In this document: piece by piece, positions 1 through 7,468 of the stretch | Position numbering within the stretch: the stretch's first letter is position 1 | Layout: each line of letters begins with the position of its first letter | Origin: an uncultured Akkermansia sp. | GTDB taxonomy: Bacteria; Verrucomicrobiota; Verrucomicrobiia; Verrucomicrobiales; Akkermansiaceae | Length of the DNA stretch: 62,445 nt | Assembly: GCA_947631435.1 (NCBI GenBank) | Contig: CANRLM010000004.1 | Location: 1 to 62,445, forward strand | Direction: 5' to 3' | The notes under the pieces: generated by a model | Told to the model about the DNA's origin: nothing | The model's database searches: none | Seen by the model: only the letters and a program-made list of their open reading frames with translations | Translations under genes and position numbers: made by a program

Positions 1-939
1 AGCCCCATTCTCACTCTCCTGCTTGAAGACGGCGCGAAACTGCTCTCTCATGGTGTATACCTTATAAAGAGGAATGTTGCAGCAGAGCAGTTCCTGAAGT
101 CGCCGCTTGCCGTCTTCATCAAGCTTGTCAGGGGTTTTGAGTAGGATGTAACGCATCCCGGTAACTTGTTTTTTGAGCGCTTCATCTTTCTTGGGGCAAA
201 GCTTGCGTCGCGTGTCATCCACAACTTTGTTCATGTTGCTCACGAGATGAAAAGCATCAAAGCAGACTTTAAGATGGGGAAGATATTCTAATGCTATGGC
301 GCGATAAGCATTGGAGCGATCAATACCCAGGAAGAGAATAGATTTTTTCTGCTCCGGAGTTAAGCTCTCAAAGAAGGGTCGGAGGCAATCTCCATTTCTC
401 CCTCGAGCCATGTAGAGTGGCTCACCAGTTGAAGCATCGAGGATGGTAGAAATGAATCCTTGCTTACTTCCAAGATATTTCTCATCAATGAGGATACCGC
501 TCAGATTATCTTTTGTGCTTGGAGGCGTATCCATCTCTAATACAGCACAATCAATGCGGCGAATTGTTTTCTCGGAGATAGCATACTTCTTTGCAAGGGT
601 TGAGGCGGGAGAGTGAATCATGCAATCCGATATCTCGCGCATGAGGCGCAGCGTATAGCCCATTCTGGGATGAAATGTACTGGGACGCAACGTGTGATGT
701 TTTTTACATCCAGCACAGTATCCTTGAGGAACTTCGGTTTCCAAAATGGTCGTGTATCCACAAGTTGGCAAATCCAAAACGCTAATAACTTTCTTAGTAT
801 GTAGGCAAAGAGGGCACCCGCAGCGAGGACAATTCAAAACCAACTCTGAATTAACATGCAGCTTGACAAGCACGCCTTCATCGCACAGAATAGGCTCGTC
901 GGCACTCCAACCTTTGCATTCATAAAGTGACTTGATCAT
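1..939 (-). mobile_element. ISL3-family transposase, 3' end cut by window edge
   Basis: Reading the minus strand from the ATG at 939 gives 313 codons with no stop up to the window edge, so the C-terminus is missing. The N-terminus (MIKSLYECKGWSADEPI) is followed by a zinc-finger-like region with CPRCGCPLC at about residues 38-46 and CAGC near residue 76. An HTH-like stretch follows (STLAKKYAISEKTIRRID), then the start of the catalytic domain with ILIDEKYLG and FLGIDRSNAY, then CFDAFHLVSNMNKVVDDTRR. This order is typical of ISL3 transposases, where ID and FDxFH carry catalytic acids. No inverted-repeat end could be fixed because only one side is visible. It lies beside a polysaccharide locus, a common site of IS insertion. 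Confidence in the family is good; intactness is unknown. Confidence 0.85.
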
Positions 940-1256
940 AACACTATTCTGCAACGAGTGTTGCAGAGAATGCAAGGCTGAAGTGCCGATTTTCTCTCTT
1001 ATCCCTTCGTAGTCTGTCTCAGCGAATTTGCCGGAAACCCCGAAAAGAAGGCAAATGTCTGCTTTAACTTTGACCTTCTAATCTCCCTTTTCAGATAGCC
1101 CCAAACGAACTCTCTTTCAATCCGGGGATTTCTCAACAGGCAGGCCTGATTCAGCTGATATGCCGAACGACAGCTTTACACTCCTGATTCAGCTTTGAAC
1201 CCGGCTACAGTTCCCAAAATAGGAAACACTCTAACCTTACAAATATCCTTTTGTAG
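940..1256. other. Gene-free gap between transposase and glycosyltransferase
   Basis: No convincing gene is seen. The right end of the insertion sequence should lie here, but without the left end the terminal inverted repeat cannot be identified. A 12-bp direct repeat, CCTGATTCAGCT, occurs at 1145-1156 and 1183-1194. The 3' end of the glycosyltransferase gene abuts the right border. Confidence 0.4.
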
Positions 1257-2450
1257 TCAATTTATAAGATCGATGAAGCGCTTCACACACTCCTTGGAGT
1301 CGAAACGCTTGAGTCCTTCCGACGCCCTGCGTACTTTCTCTGCTCGTTCACCGGGGGCGCTTACAAGCTGCTCAAGCGTTTGGGCCAATGCTTCTGGATT
1401 TTCCGGGTCAAATAGATAACCCGCTTCCCCGTCCATGAGGACCTCTGCCGAACCTGAAGGAACATCCGAACTCACCGCGGGAACGTTCAACGCCTGAGCC
1501 TCTATAAGAACCTGCCCCAAACCTTCCCCTTGAGCCTTGGTCGAAGACAAAATAAGCGCCTCGGCTTGCCGAATGACGGGGTATGGATTATCGAGCCGAC
1601 CAGTGAAGAAGATGTTTCCTTCTGCAAGTTCTTGTCCGGAAAGCTCCTCAAGCTCCTGTCGAAGGGATCCCTCCCCTACGATAACGAGGCAGTACTCTCG
1701 GTGCTTCTTGTGAAAAATCCGGAAGGCACGAACGACCGTTGCAGCGTCCTTATCTGCATCCAAACGCTGCACTGTCACAAAATAAGGTCGGGGAAATATT
1801 ATGCCCTTCTTCAGACTGAGCAAGCGAATCGCTTCAACATCCAAAGGATTGTAGATGCAGTGAACCCTATTGGAGAGATCTGGGTGTAAGCGCTTGATAT
1901 CACGTTCAAAAGAATGACTTATGCAAACAATTCCATCATACGAACGAAGATGTTTTTGCCGTTTTTTTAGCTGGTGATTAAAGCTACCTAAGCCTACGTG
2001 ACAAAAACCTATCCTCTTTCGAGAAAACCCATGCAAATAAGAACCCCAAAAAAAGTTGTGGAAATCAATAATCACATCGTACTGCTCCGCAAGAACAGGC
2101 AACCTATGCTTTACGGTCCACCATGCACGAAATTTACGGCATTCCCCTATCCTTCGTGCCCAAAAACCTCTTTTCCCCCCTTCCTTCCCTTTTTGAGCAG
2201 GCCTTCCCACAATATGCAGCGGAATATGATGCCTCATAAAAAAATCTAGAAAAAAAGGATCTGTTACCGGAGTAAAATTGACCACTCCACAGTCGTACCT
2301 GCCTGAAGCCTGCAACTCCTCCATATACGATAGCAACACCTTTTCTATGCCTCCCATAATCATGCCGCTCATAAGGAAAAGCAACTTCTTTTTCCTTGGC
2401 GCACAAGCACCACGTTCTTGAAGTGGAGAGGAAGGAATCAATGGATTCAC
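1257..2450 (-). CDS. Glycosyltransferase family 4
   Basis: A 397-residue GT-B type glycosyltransferase, probably adding a sugar to a surface polysaccharide or O-antigen at the cytoplasmic face. The N-terminal half has the GT4 start LFLMSGMIMGGIEKVLLSYM, where GG-E-V is the usual GGxE-like loop. The C-terminal domain has VTVQRLDADKDAATVVRAF (the R/K-x5-K donor region) and EGLGQVLIEAQALNVPAVSSDVPSG (the E-x7-E type motif), then GEAGYLFDPENPEAL. The length is normal for the family. The gene reads away from the invertible segment at 2474-2667. In the orientation present here the promoter points the other way, so this gene should be off unless another promoter exists. The acceptor and donor sugars cannot be told from sequence. 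Confidence 0.9.
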   Translation of the reverse strand: MNPLIPSSPLQERGACAPRKKKLLFLMSGMIMGGIEKVLLSYMEELQASGRYDCGVVNFTPVTDPFFLDFFMRHHIPLHIVGRPAQKGKEGGKRGFWARRIGECRKFRAWWTVKHRLPVLAEQYDVIIDFHNFFWGSYLHGFSRKRIGFCHVGLGSFNHQLKKRQKHLRSYDGIVCISHSFERDIKRLHPDLSNRVHCIYNPLDVEAIRLLSLKKGIIFPRPYFVTVQRLDADKDAATVVRAFRIFHKKHREYCLVIVGEGSLRQELEELSGQELAEGNIFFTGRLDNPYPVIRQAEALILSSTKAQGEGLGQVLIEAQALNVPAVSSDVPSGSAEVLMDGEAGYLFDPENPEALAQTLEQLVSAPGERAEKVRRASEGLKRFDSKECVKRFIDLIN

Positions 2451-2473
2451 GGTGGTTTATCGAACCCTAGAGA

Positions 2474-2497
2474 GATTATCTCTTTTCGAAAGAGATA
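2474..2497 (+). repeat. 24-bp inverted repeat IR-1L
   Basis: It begins GATTATCTC and contains 9-nt arms TATCTCTTT and AAAGAGATA around a TCG centre, so each repeat is itself almost palindromic, as recombinase sites often are. It is identical to the three other copies in this window (2644-2667 and 6222-6245 reversed, 6051-6074 same orientation). Confidence 0.9.
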
Positions 2498-2638
2498 TAC
2501 AGGGAGTAAGCATACAATGCGTTTGTAGTAAAACTATTTCAAAAATTTTACAGTATTAAATTCAGAAAGCGCTTGAGGACAAAACTTCCTTGTCTTTTCT
2601 CTCTGTCAACTTTATTTGAGGCGTTTATGATTTTTAAC

Positions 2639-2666
2639 TTGACTATCTCTTTCGAAAAGAGATAAT
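2639..2666 (+). promoter_or_regulatory. Promoter for pyruvyltransferase operon (ON orientation)
   Basis: TTGACT at 2639-2644, a 16-bp spacer, and GATAAT at 2661-2666 (five of six matches to TATAAT). Transcription would start near 2674, leaving a leader of about 47 nt before the ATG at 2721. The spacer is made entirely of the inverted repeat, which ties promoter activity to the orientation of the segment. Confidence 0.75.
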
Positions 2667-2667
2667 C
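2644..2667 (-). repeat. 24-bp inverted repeat IR-1R
   Basis: Exact reverse complement of 2474-2497. It supplies the -10 box of the outward promoter. Confidence 0.9.
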
Positions 2668-2720
2668 GTCCCGACCGGTTCCTACGAGATTGACTCTAAT
2701 TTGCTCTACATCATCTATTT

Positions 2721-3656
2721 ATGAATCCATCTCTTGCAAAAATTCTTTCAACCTTTATTCCGGGCAGGAAGCCACGAAGAATTGCTCGCCAGTTTCTTCT
2801 GGGCGGAGATTGGTCATTGCTGGGGGGAAAGGGAGGAGTTCGTATTTACTACTGGCGGGAATTCTCCAACTTCGGGGATCTTCTGAACGAAAAATTGATG
2901 AGCGACTTCTGTCATCAATTCCGCTACGCACCCCCGCATTTTGCGGATTATGTCTGCATTGGTTCCCTGTTGGATACTTTCTTATGTTCCCCACGCACGC
3001 CATCGACAAAGCGACCGCTTCATGTGTTGGGCGCCGGGTTTATTTGTCGTCCCATCTCCGATGAAACACCGGAACAGTTTTGTCGCCCCATGCAATTTCA
3101 CGTATTACGCGGGAGGTTGACGAGAGAGCGATGCGCTCAAGCTACTGGACAAGATTTACGCACTGTCCCACTCGGAGATCCTGCTCTGTTGGTGTCCCGT
3201 CTCTTCCCGAATATTCGCCCTAAACATGGTAAGAAGATAGGCATTATCCCACACCATGCGGACAGAGACAATCAACTTCTCAGAGAACGCATCCGCTTAA
3301 CCAACACACCTCATGTCTTCCTGGACGTATCTGACCCACCGGAGCGCTTTCTATCGGAACTTGTGGAATGCGGACTGATATTGTCGACGGCTATGCACCC
3401 TCTCATCTGCGCAGATGCCTTAGGCATCCCTAATCGGCACATTGTAGCGGGCTCCAGGGTATTTGGACAGGATTACAAGTTCCGTGATTATTATTCAGCG
3501 TATGAGGCAGAAGAATACGCACCTATTGATTTAAGAAAGACCTTCATTACAGATGCCAGTCTTGATGAACTGAGAGATACTTACATAGACAAGACCGAGG
3601 AGGCTGCCGCTTTGGCCGACCGTATCTCCGGCATATACAAAAAAATTTTTCGCTGA
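2721..3656 (+). CDS. Polysaccharide pyruvyltransferase-like protein
   Basis: A 311-residue protein resembling the CsaB/GumL/WcaK polysaccharide pyruvyltransferase family, which adds ketal-pyruvate (or a related group) to sugars of surface polymers. The diagnostic N-terminal motif is YYWREFSNFGDLLNEKL near residue 43, matching the family's (W/Y)-x5-NFGD-x-LN pattern. Later, LGDPALLVSRLFPN and the IGIIPHHAD segment match the start of the second domain. The segment LILSTAMHPLICADALGIPN is the usual S-x2-H-x3-A-x4-P region. The ATG at 2721 was chosen because it directly follows the phase-variable promoter and leader. The next gene starts 46 nt downstream, so the two are probably co-transcribed. 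Confidence 0.85.
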   Translation: MNPSLAKILSTFIPGRKPRRIARQFLLGGDWSLLGGKGGVRIYYWREFSNFGDLLNEKLMSDFCHQFRYAPPHFADYVCIGSLLDTFLCSPRTPSTKRPLHVLGAGFICRPISDETPEQFCRPMQFHVLRGRLTRERCAQATGQDLRTVPLGDPALLVSRLFPNIRPKHGKKIGIIPHHADRDNQLLRERIRLTNTPHVFLDVSDPPERFLSELVECGLILSTAMHPLICADALGIPNRHIVAGSRVFGQDYKFRDYYSAYEAEEYAPIDLRKTFITDASLDELRDTYIDKTEEAAALADRISGIYKKIFR

Positions 3657-3702
3657 CGGATTTTTAGCACAAGAAGCGCTCATACACAAACAGAGGCACA
3701 TC

Positions 3703-4917
3703 ATGGACATCGCTGCACCTATTGAGATTTTTGCACCTTATACAAACACTAATGCTGAGGGGGATACCGTTCTTACTTTCCCTCTTCTAATAGACGGGCA
3801 GAGCCGGAAGCTAACCTATACTGTGTCGCCCGAATATGCGAAATATCTCGTCACCGAGAGGGCGGATGCTGCGCTGGTGGCAATGCTTCCTCTGGTGACA
3901 CGGCGCACGGGGGAAGTGAAGGTGCACGCACCCATATCAGCGGAGCTGTTGCATAATCTAAGACATATCCTCTCCCCGGTTCTTCCCTTGTATCACCCGT
4001 CATACAAACCCCTTTCTATTGAGGCAGAGGCAGACGAAACATGTTTCCGACGTGCCGGAGTGAATCATATTGGGACAGGTTGCAGTTGCGGAGTCGACTC
4101 TCTAGCAACCATTTACACCTATTCGAAACGAACAATGACGCCCGAAAGTCTCCGCGTGGATACTCTCACATTCTTTGATGCGGGATCCCATTACGAGAAT
4201 CAGCGTTCGAAACACGGCAACACTTTGATGGTCGGACGATTGACTAAAGCAAAAGCTTGCGCTGCAGATTTGAAACTGCCCTTGCTTACTGTGTGCAGCA
4301 ATCTGTATTCATTCGGCGATGGATTAAATTTTGAGAGTGTGTGCACTTACCGTAATGTCTCCAGTGTTTTAATTCTTCAAAAGTATTTCTCTACGTATCA
4401 TCTAGCTTCCTCATCTCATATTAGAGAATTCCATTTTTCAGAACGCGATCCGTCGGACAGTGATGAATTTCTTCTGAGGTGTCTGTCAACAGAGAGTACA
4501 CGCCTTCTTTCGGCAGTTTCATCATTGGATCGGCAGGAAAGGACAGCGCTCATCAGCCACTGGCAACCTGCCAGGAATCACTTGAATGTGTGTACGGTGA
4601 ATGTGGAAAACTGCGGAAGATGCATGAAATGCATCCGCACTCTCTATCAATTGGAAATTACCGGAGAACGGGCAGCGTTTGATCACCTTTTTGCTGATAA
4701 AACGGCCTTTCGCAACGGCTCATTTGCGGAGCGTTGGCATGTGCTGAAAAAGATAATGCGTGACACCTACTTTCATAGAGAATACGCAGAATGGACAAAA
4801 CGAGCGGAGTCTCTTGGTCTGCATCCGCCCTATTCTTCGCGCTTTTTACGGTTTATATTACACCCAGTTGTGCTTATCCTTTGTGATCCTCGTCATGCGG
4901 CGCGCTATCTGAGATAA
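3703..4917 (+). CDS. PP-loop (QueC/ExsB-like) ATPase in polysaccharide locus
   Basis: A 404-residue protein with a nucleotide-binding PP-loop GTGCSCGVDSLATI near residue 125, close to the SGGxDS motif of N-type ATP pyrophosphatases such as QueC, asparagine synthetase and NAD synthetase. A C-terminal NVENCGRCMKCIRT (CxxCxxC) near residue 305 resembles the zinc site of QueC. Family members adenylate a carboxylate or carbonyl and then amidate, thiolate or condense it. The N-terminal 120 residues match nothing I recognise. Its position after the pyruvyltransferase gene suggests that it modifies a sugar acid or glycan substituent, but the substrate is unknown. It is much longer than QueC (about 220 residues), and queuosine synthesis is unlikely. 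Confidence 0.7.
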   Translation: MDIAAPIEIFAPYTNTNAEGDTVLTFPLLIDGQSRKLTYTVSPEYAKYLVTERADAALVAMLPLVTRRTGEVKVHAPISAELLHNLRHILSPVLPLYHPSYKPLSIEAEADETCFRRAGVNHIGTGCSCGVDSLATIYTYSKRTMTPESLRVDTLTFFDAGSHYENQRSKHGNTLMVGRLTKAKACAADLKLPLLTVCSNLYSFGDGLNFESVCTYRNVSSVLILQKYFSTYHLASSSHIREFHFSERDPSDSDEFLLRCLSTESTRLLSAVSSLDRQERTALISHWQPARNHLNVCTVNVENCGRCMKCIRTLYQLEITGERAAFDHLFADKTAFRNGSFAERWHVLKKIMRDTYFHREYAEWTKRAESLGLHPPYSSRFLRFILHPVVLILCDPRHAARYLR

Positions 4918-4996
4918 CCCTTCCTCTCTACGGAAACGATAATCCGAACATTGCTCTCCGAGAAGGAATTTGGTAAGGGAACCATGTCGGAGGACT

Positions 4997-5965
4997 TTAC
5001 TTACGAATGCCTTGGGAATTTAGTCCTGCATAACGCCTCTTGTATATCCAATAAAGAAAACGGTATTTAATAGGAAGGGCTGTGGGGACGAAGATGTGTT
5101 GCAGTTCCAATTCATAAAGTCTGCGAATCTGACGGACAAGCCATCCCTTGGAATCATTGGGATCAGCTCGGCGAATCAACTTGATGATGGTTCGGAAGAA
5201 GCGAAGAGCAATCGTTTGCTCCAGCTTTTTCTGAGCCTTGCCAGTCAGAGGATGCTCAGAAGAAAAGAGCGCCATTTGCACGCAGCAAGCCACTTCGTGA
5301 TCAATACGATGAATGGTTAAGGAACGATTAGTGAGGCTGCTTTCGCTTTTCCTGTACATGTAGAGTGGAGATGGCACGTAAACTGCCTCCCCCACGGTGG
5401 AAAAGACACGGTACGCAAATAATATATCCTCAGAATAGTCTATCCCTTCCGGAAAGAGGATATTGCGTAACACTCTTCTTTCAAAAAGAAGACTCCATGC
5501 CACGGCAGAGAGACGTGGTTTACGATGCAGAACACAATGTTCCAAAGGATTCGGGTAACATACAGCGGCAGTGGATTCTGTACAGATATTCTTCTCATCG
5601 TCCCTCCAAACCTCGCACCATGCCAAACCCGCCTGAGGATATCGTTTCAAGCTTCCAAGCATGAGCTCCAAGTACTGCGGATCCACCTCGTCATCCGCAT
5701 CTACAAAGGCGATATACTCTCCTCGTACCTCACGCAACCCGTGGTTCCTCGCAGATGAGGGGCCTGCGTTCTGTTGCCGAAACACTCGAATGCGTTCATC
5801 TTGTGCGGCATATTCTGTCAGAATCTCCCCACAACCATCTGTACTCCCATCGTCCACACAAATCGCTTCCCAATCCTGAAAAGTCTGTGCCAACAGGCTA
5901 TCTAAGCACGAGGATAACCATCGTTTGGCGTTATACACCGGTATGATGACTGAAATCTCTGGCAT
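4997..5965 (-). CDS. Glycosyltransferase family 2
   Basis: A 322-residue GT-A glycosyltransferase. The N-terminus MPEISVIIPVYNAKRWLSSC is the standard GT2 nucleotide-sugar fold start. It is followed by ICVDDGSTD near residue 35, the NAGPSSARNHGL motif near 66, and FVDADDEVDP near 88 (the DxD-type metal site). The C-terminal half includes EDILFAYRVF, the usual ED motif before the acceptor region. It is paralogous to the gene at 6315 (same first residues and GPSSARN motif). It lies directly downstream of the second invertible segment, whose promoter here faces it, so it should be on in this assembly orientation. The leader is about 80 nt and contains a short hairpin near 6020-6036. Confidence 0.92.
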   Translation of the reverse strand: MPEISVIIPVYNAKRWLSSCLDSLLAQTFQDWEAICVDDGSTDGCGEILTEYAAQDERIRVFRQQNAGPSSARNHGLREVRGEYIAFVDADDEVDPQYLELMLGSLKRYPQAGLAWCEVWRDDEKNICTESTAAVCYPNPLEHCVLHRKPRLSAVAWSLLFERRVLRNILFPEGIDYSEDILFAYRVFSTVGEAVYVPSPLYMYRKSESSLTNRSLTIHRIDHEVACCVQMALFSSEHPLTGKAQKKLEQTIALRFFRTIIKLIRRADPNDSKGWLVRQIRRLYELELQHIFVPTALPIKYRFLYWIYKRRYAGLNSQGIRK

Positions 5966-6050
5966 GTCCTCGATGAGAAATAAAGAGTCTCTCGCCGTGA
6001 GAAATAGATCCCTCCCTTTTTCGTCACGAAAAACGAAGCTTCACCTCCTT

Positions 6051-6074
6051 GATTATCTCTTTTCGAAAGAGATA
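6051..6074 (+). repeat. 24-bp inverted repeat IR-2L
   Basis: Identical to 2474-2497. It carries the -10 box (complement of 6052-6057) of the minus-strand promoter. Confidence 0.9.
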
Positions 6075-6079
6075 ATCAA
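6052..6079 (-). promoter_or_regulatory. Promoter for minus-strand GT2 gene (ON orientation)
   Basis: Read on the minus strand: TTGATT (6079-6074), a 16-bp spacer, GATAAT (6057-6052). The architecture is the same as the promoter at 2639-2666. The expected start of transcription is near 6045. Confidence 0.7.
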
Positions 6080-6221
6080 GTCAAAAATCATAATCACCTT
6101 AAATAAAGATAACAGAGAGAAAAAACGGAGAAAGTTTTGTCCTCAAGAGCTTTCTGAATTTAATACTGAGAGATTTTTAGAATAATTTTACTTCAAACAT
6201 GTTACATGATTACTCCCTGTA

Positions 6222-6245
6222 TATCTCTTTCGAAAAGAGATAATC
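6222..6245 (-). repeat. 24-bp inverted repeat IR-2R
   Basis: Exact reverse complement of 6051-6074. The ~36 nt that follow (6246 onward) resemble the leader after IR-1R at 2668 onward, so the two plus-strand genes have related leaders. Confidence 0.9.
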
Positions 6246-6314
6246 GCTCTAACCAGTTTCTCCGAGGTTAACTCTATTTTCGGGTCTATTTCAGATTTAT
6301 TTTGTGTTGGGAAA

Positions 6315-7412
6315 ATGCCTGAAATTTCAATCATTGTGCCGGTATACAATGCCGAGCCATTTCTTCGGAAGTGCATGGATAGTCTGGTGTCACAGACTTT
6401 AAAGGAAATCGAAATCATTTGTGTTGATGATGGGAGCTTAGACCAAAGCGGAAAGATTCTGGATGAATATGCAAGCAGAGATGCGAGAGTCCGCGTCTTC
6501 CATCAGCAAAATCAGGGTCCCAGCAGTGCGCGCAACAACGGCATGAAAGAAGCACACGCGCCCTACATCATATTCTGCGACGGTGATGACTGGTGCGCCC
6601 CTTCTATGTGTGAGGAAATGCTTAAGGCTATCCAGGGAGGAGCTGAAATGGCCATATGTGGTCTTGAGACGGTGAGCATCGAGGGCTCTCCTCTCAAAAA
6701 TACCGCGAAGAATAGTCTTATCCCGTCAGAAGAGGGAGAGATAGAAGTCAGCGATACTCTTCGTTTCTGTTTATCTCGCGATTCCTACCCGGTATCCAAA
6801 ATTTTCAAGAGAGATATCATAAGCCAGAATCAAATCGAATTCCCGATGGGGCTCAGGTGGGAAGATATGTTCTTTTTCTCAATATATCTGCCCTTTGCAC
6901 ATCACGTCCATCTTGTTGCCGAAAGTCTCTATTACTACCGACAGCATCCTCAAAGTTTCCTGAATAGACTTCAAAAAACACGTGATTTGTACTTCAAAGA
7001 ACAAGTAAAAATCGCCTTTTTGATTTGGGAATACTACCGGGATCACGGTCTTCTTCAACAGCACATGCTCTTCGTCTCAGCATACGTCGTCCGATTATTC
7101 TCCTTCTCACTCATGCTCGCCTCAGGCAGCGCACAAATCGAACAGCTGGAGCAGATGATCTTCCCCTTCATCCGGAAGGAATTGCTCCATCAGCCCGGCC
7201 TGCACCCCCTGACACGTATACGATTAGAATACATTCTACGGCACGAATGGGTGGGGACGCGCTACAAATGGGGCGGACTTCTACGCACCAAAGTGCGCGA
7301 TAGATGCCATTTGGACCGGTGCAAAATCACAACGACATACTATTTGTTCGGCGCCCCATTCTGGAGACGAGTTCGCACACACAAGGCGCCGGACTCCCTC
7401 ACCCGGTCGTGA
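6315..7412 (+). CDS. Glycosyltransferase family 2
   Basis: A 365-residue GT2 enzyme beginning MPEISIIVPVYNAEPFLRKC, with IICVDDGSLD near residue 35, QGPSSARNNGM near 66 and FCDGDDWCAPSM near 88, where the metal-site motif is DGDD. The mid-region LRWEDMFFFSIYL supplies the ED pair typical of glycan-synthesis GT2s, and the tail is basic. It is a paralog of the 4997-5965 gene and is transcribed divergently from it across invertible segment 2. In the orientation present no good -35 faces this gene, so it is predicted to be off. The two GT2 enzymes would then be alternative, mutually exclusive products of one switch. The donor sugar is unknown. Confidence 0.92.
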   Translation: MPEISIIVPVYNAEPFLRKCMDSLVSQTLKEIEIICVDDGSLDQSGKILDEYASRDARVRVFHQQNQGPSSARNNGMKEAHAPYIIFCDGDDWCAPSMCEEMLKAIQGGAEMAICGLETVSIEGSPLKNTAKNSLIPSEEGEIEVSDTLRFCLSRDSYPVSKIFKRDIISQNQIEFPMGLRWEDMFFFSIYLPFAHHVHLVAESLYYYRQHPQSFLNRLQKTRDLYFKEQVKIAFLIWEYYRDHGLLQQHMLFVSAYVVRLFSFSLMLASGSAQIEQLEQMIFPFIRKELLHQPGLHPLTRIRLEYILRHEWVGTRYKWGGLLRTKVRDRCHLDRCKITTTYYLFGAPFWRRVRTHKAPDSLTRS

Positions 7413-7468
7413 AGAATCCCCCGCTTTTGCTGCGAAGGGAGTCTTGCTTCGCTGTGCTGTCCGCGGAT

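Larger units (their letters stand above)
2474..2667 (+). promoter_or_regulatory. Putative invertible promoter segment 1
   Basis: A 194-bp intergenic segment bounded by perfect 24-bp inverted repeats (2474-2497 and 2644-2667). A sigma70-like promoter straddles the right border: the -35 is inside the segment (TTGACT, 2639-2644) and the -10 (GATAAT, 2661-2666) is inside the repeat, with a 16-bp spacer. At the left border the -10 is also present, but the equivalent -35 position reads CTGTAT, a poor match. Only one outward direction should therefore be active at a time, here toward the pyruvyltransferase gene at 2721. Inversion would point it at the GT4 gene ending at 1257. A homologous segment in the opposite orientation lies at 6051-6245. 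The sequence pattern is seen directly; inversion is inferred. Confidence 0.8.
6051..6245 (-). promoter_or_regulatory. Putative invertible promoter segment 2
   Basis: A 195-bp segment bounded by the same 24-bp inverted repeats (6051-6074 and 6222-6245). Its interior is homologous to segment 1 but lies in the opposite orientation. Matching blocks include AGTATTAAATTCAGAAAG and CTTGAGGACAAAACTT when read on the minus strand. The strong -35 therefore sits at the left border and drives the minus-strand GT2 gene at 4997-5965, leaving the plus-strand GT2 gene at 6315 without a matched -35. No target-site duplication is seen, which argues against a simple miniature transposon. Switching is inferred; the structure is seen directly. 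Confidence 0.8.

Noticed and set aside
2474..6245. The 24-bp repeats as intrinsic terminators or a miniature transposon pair
   Set aside because: No T-tract follows them, four copies are identical, no target-site duplication is seen, and promoter boxes are positioned across the repeats. An invertible promoter fits better, though a MITE origin cannot be excluded.
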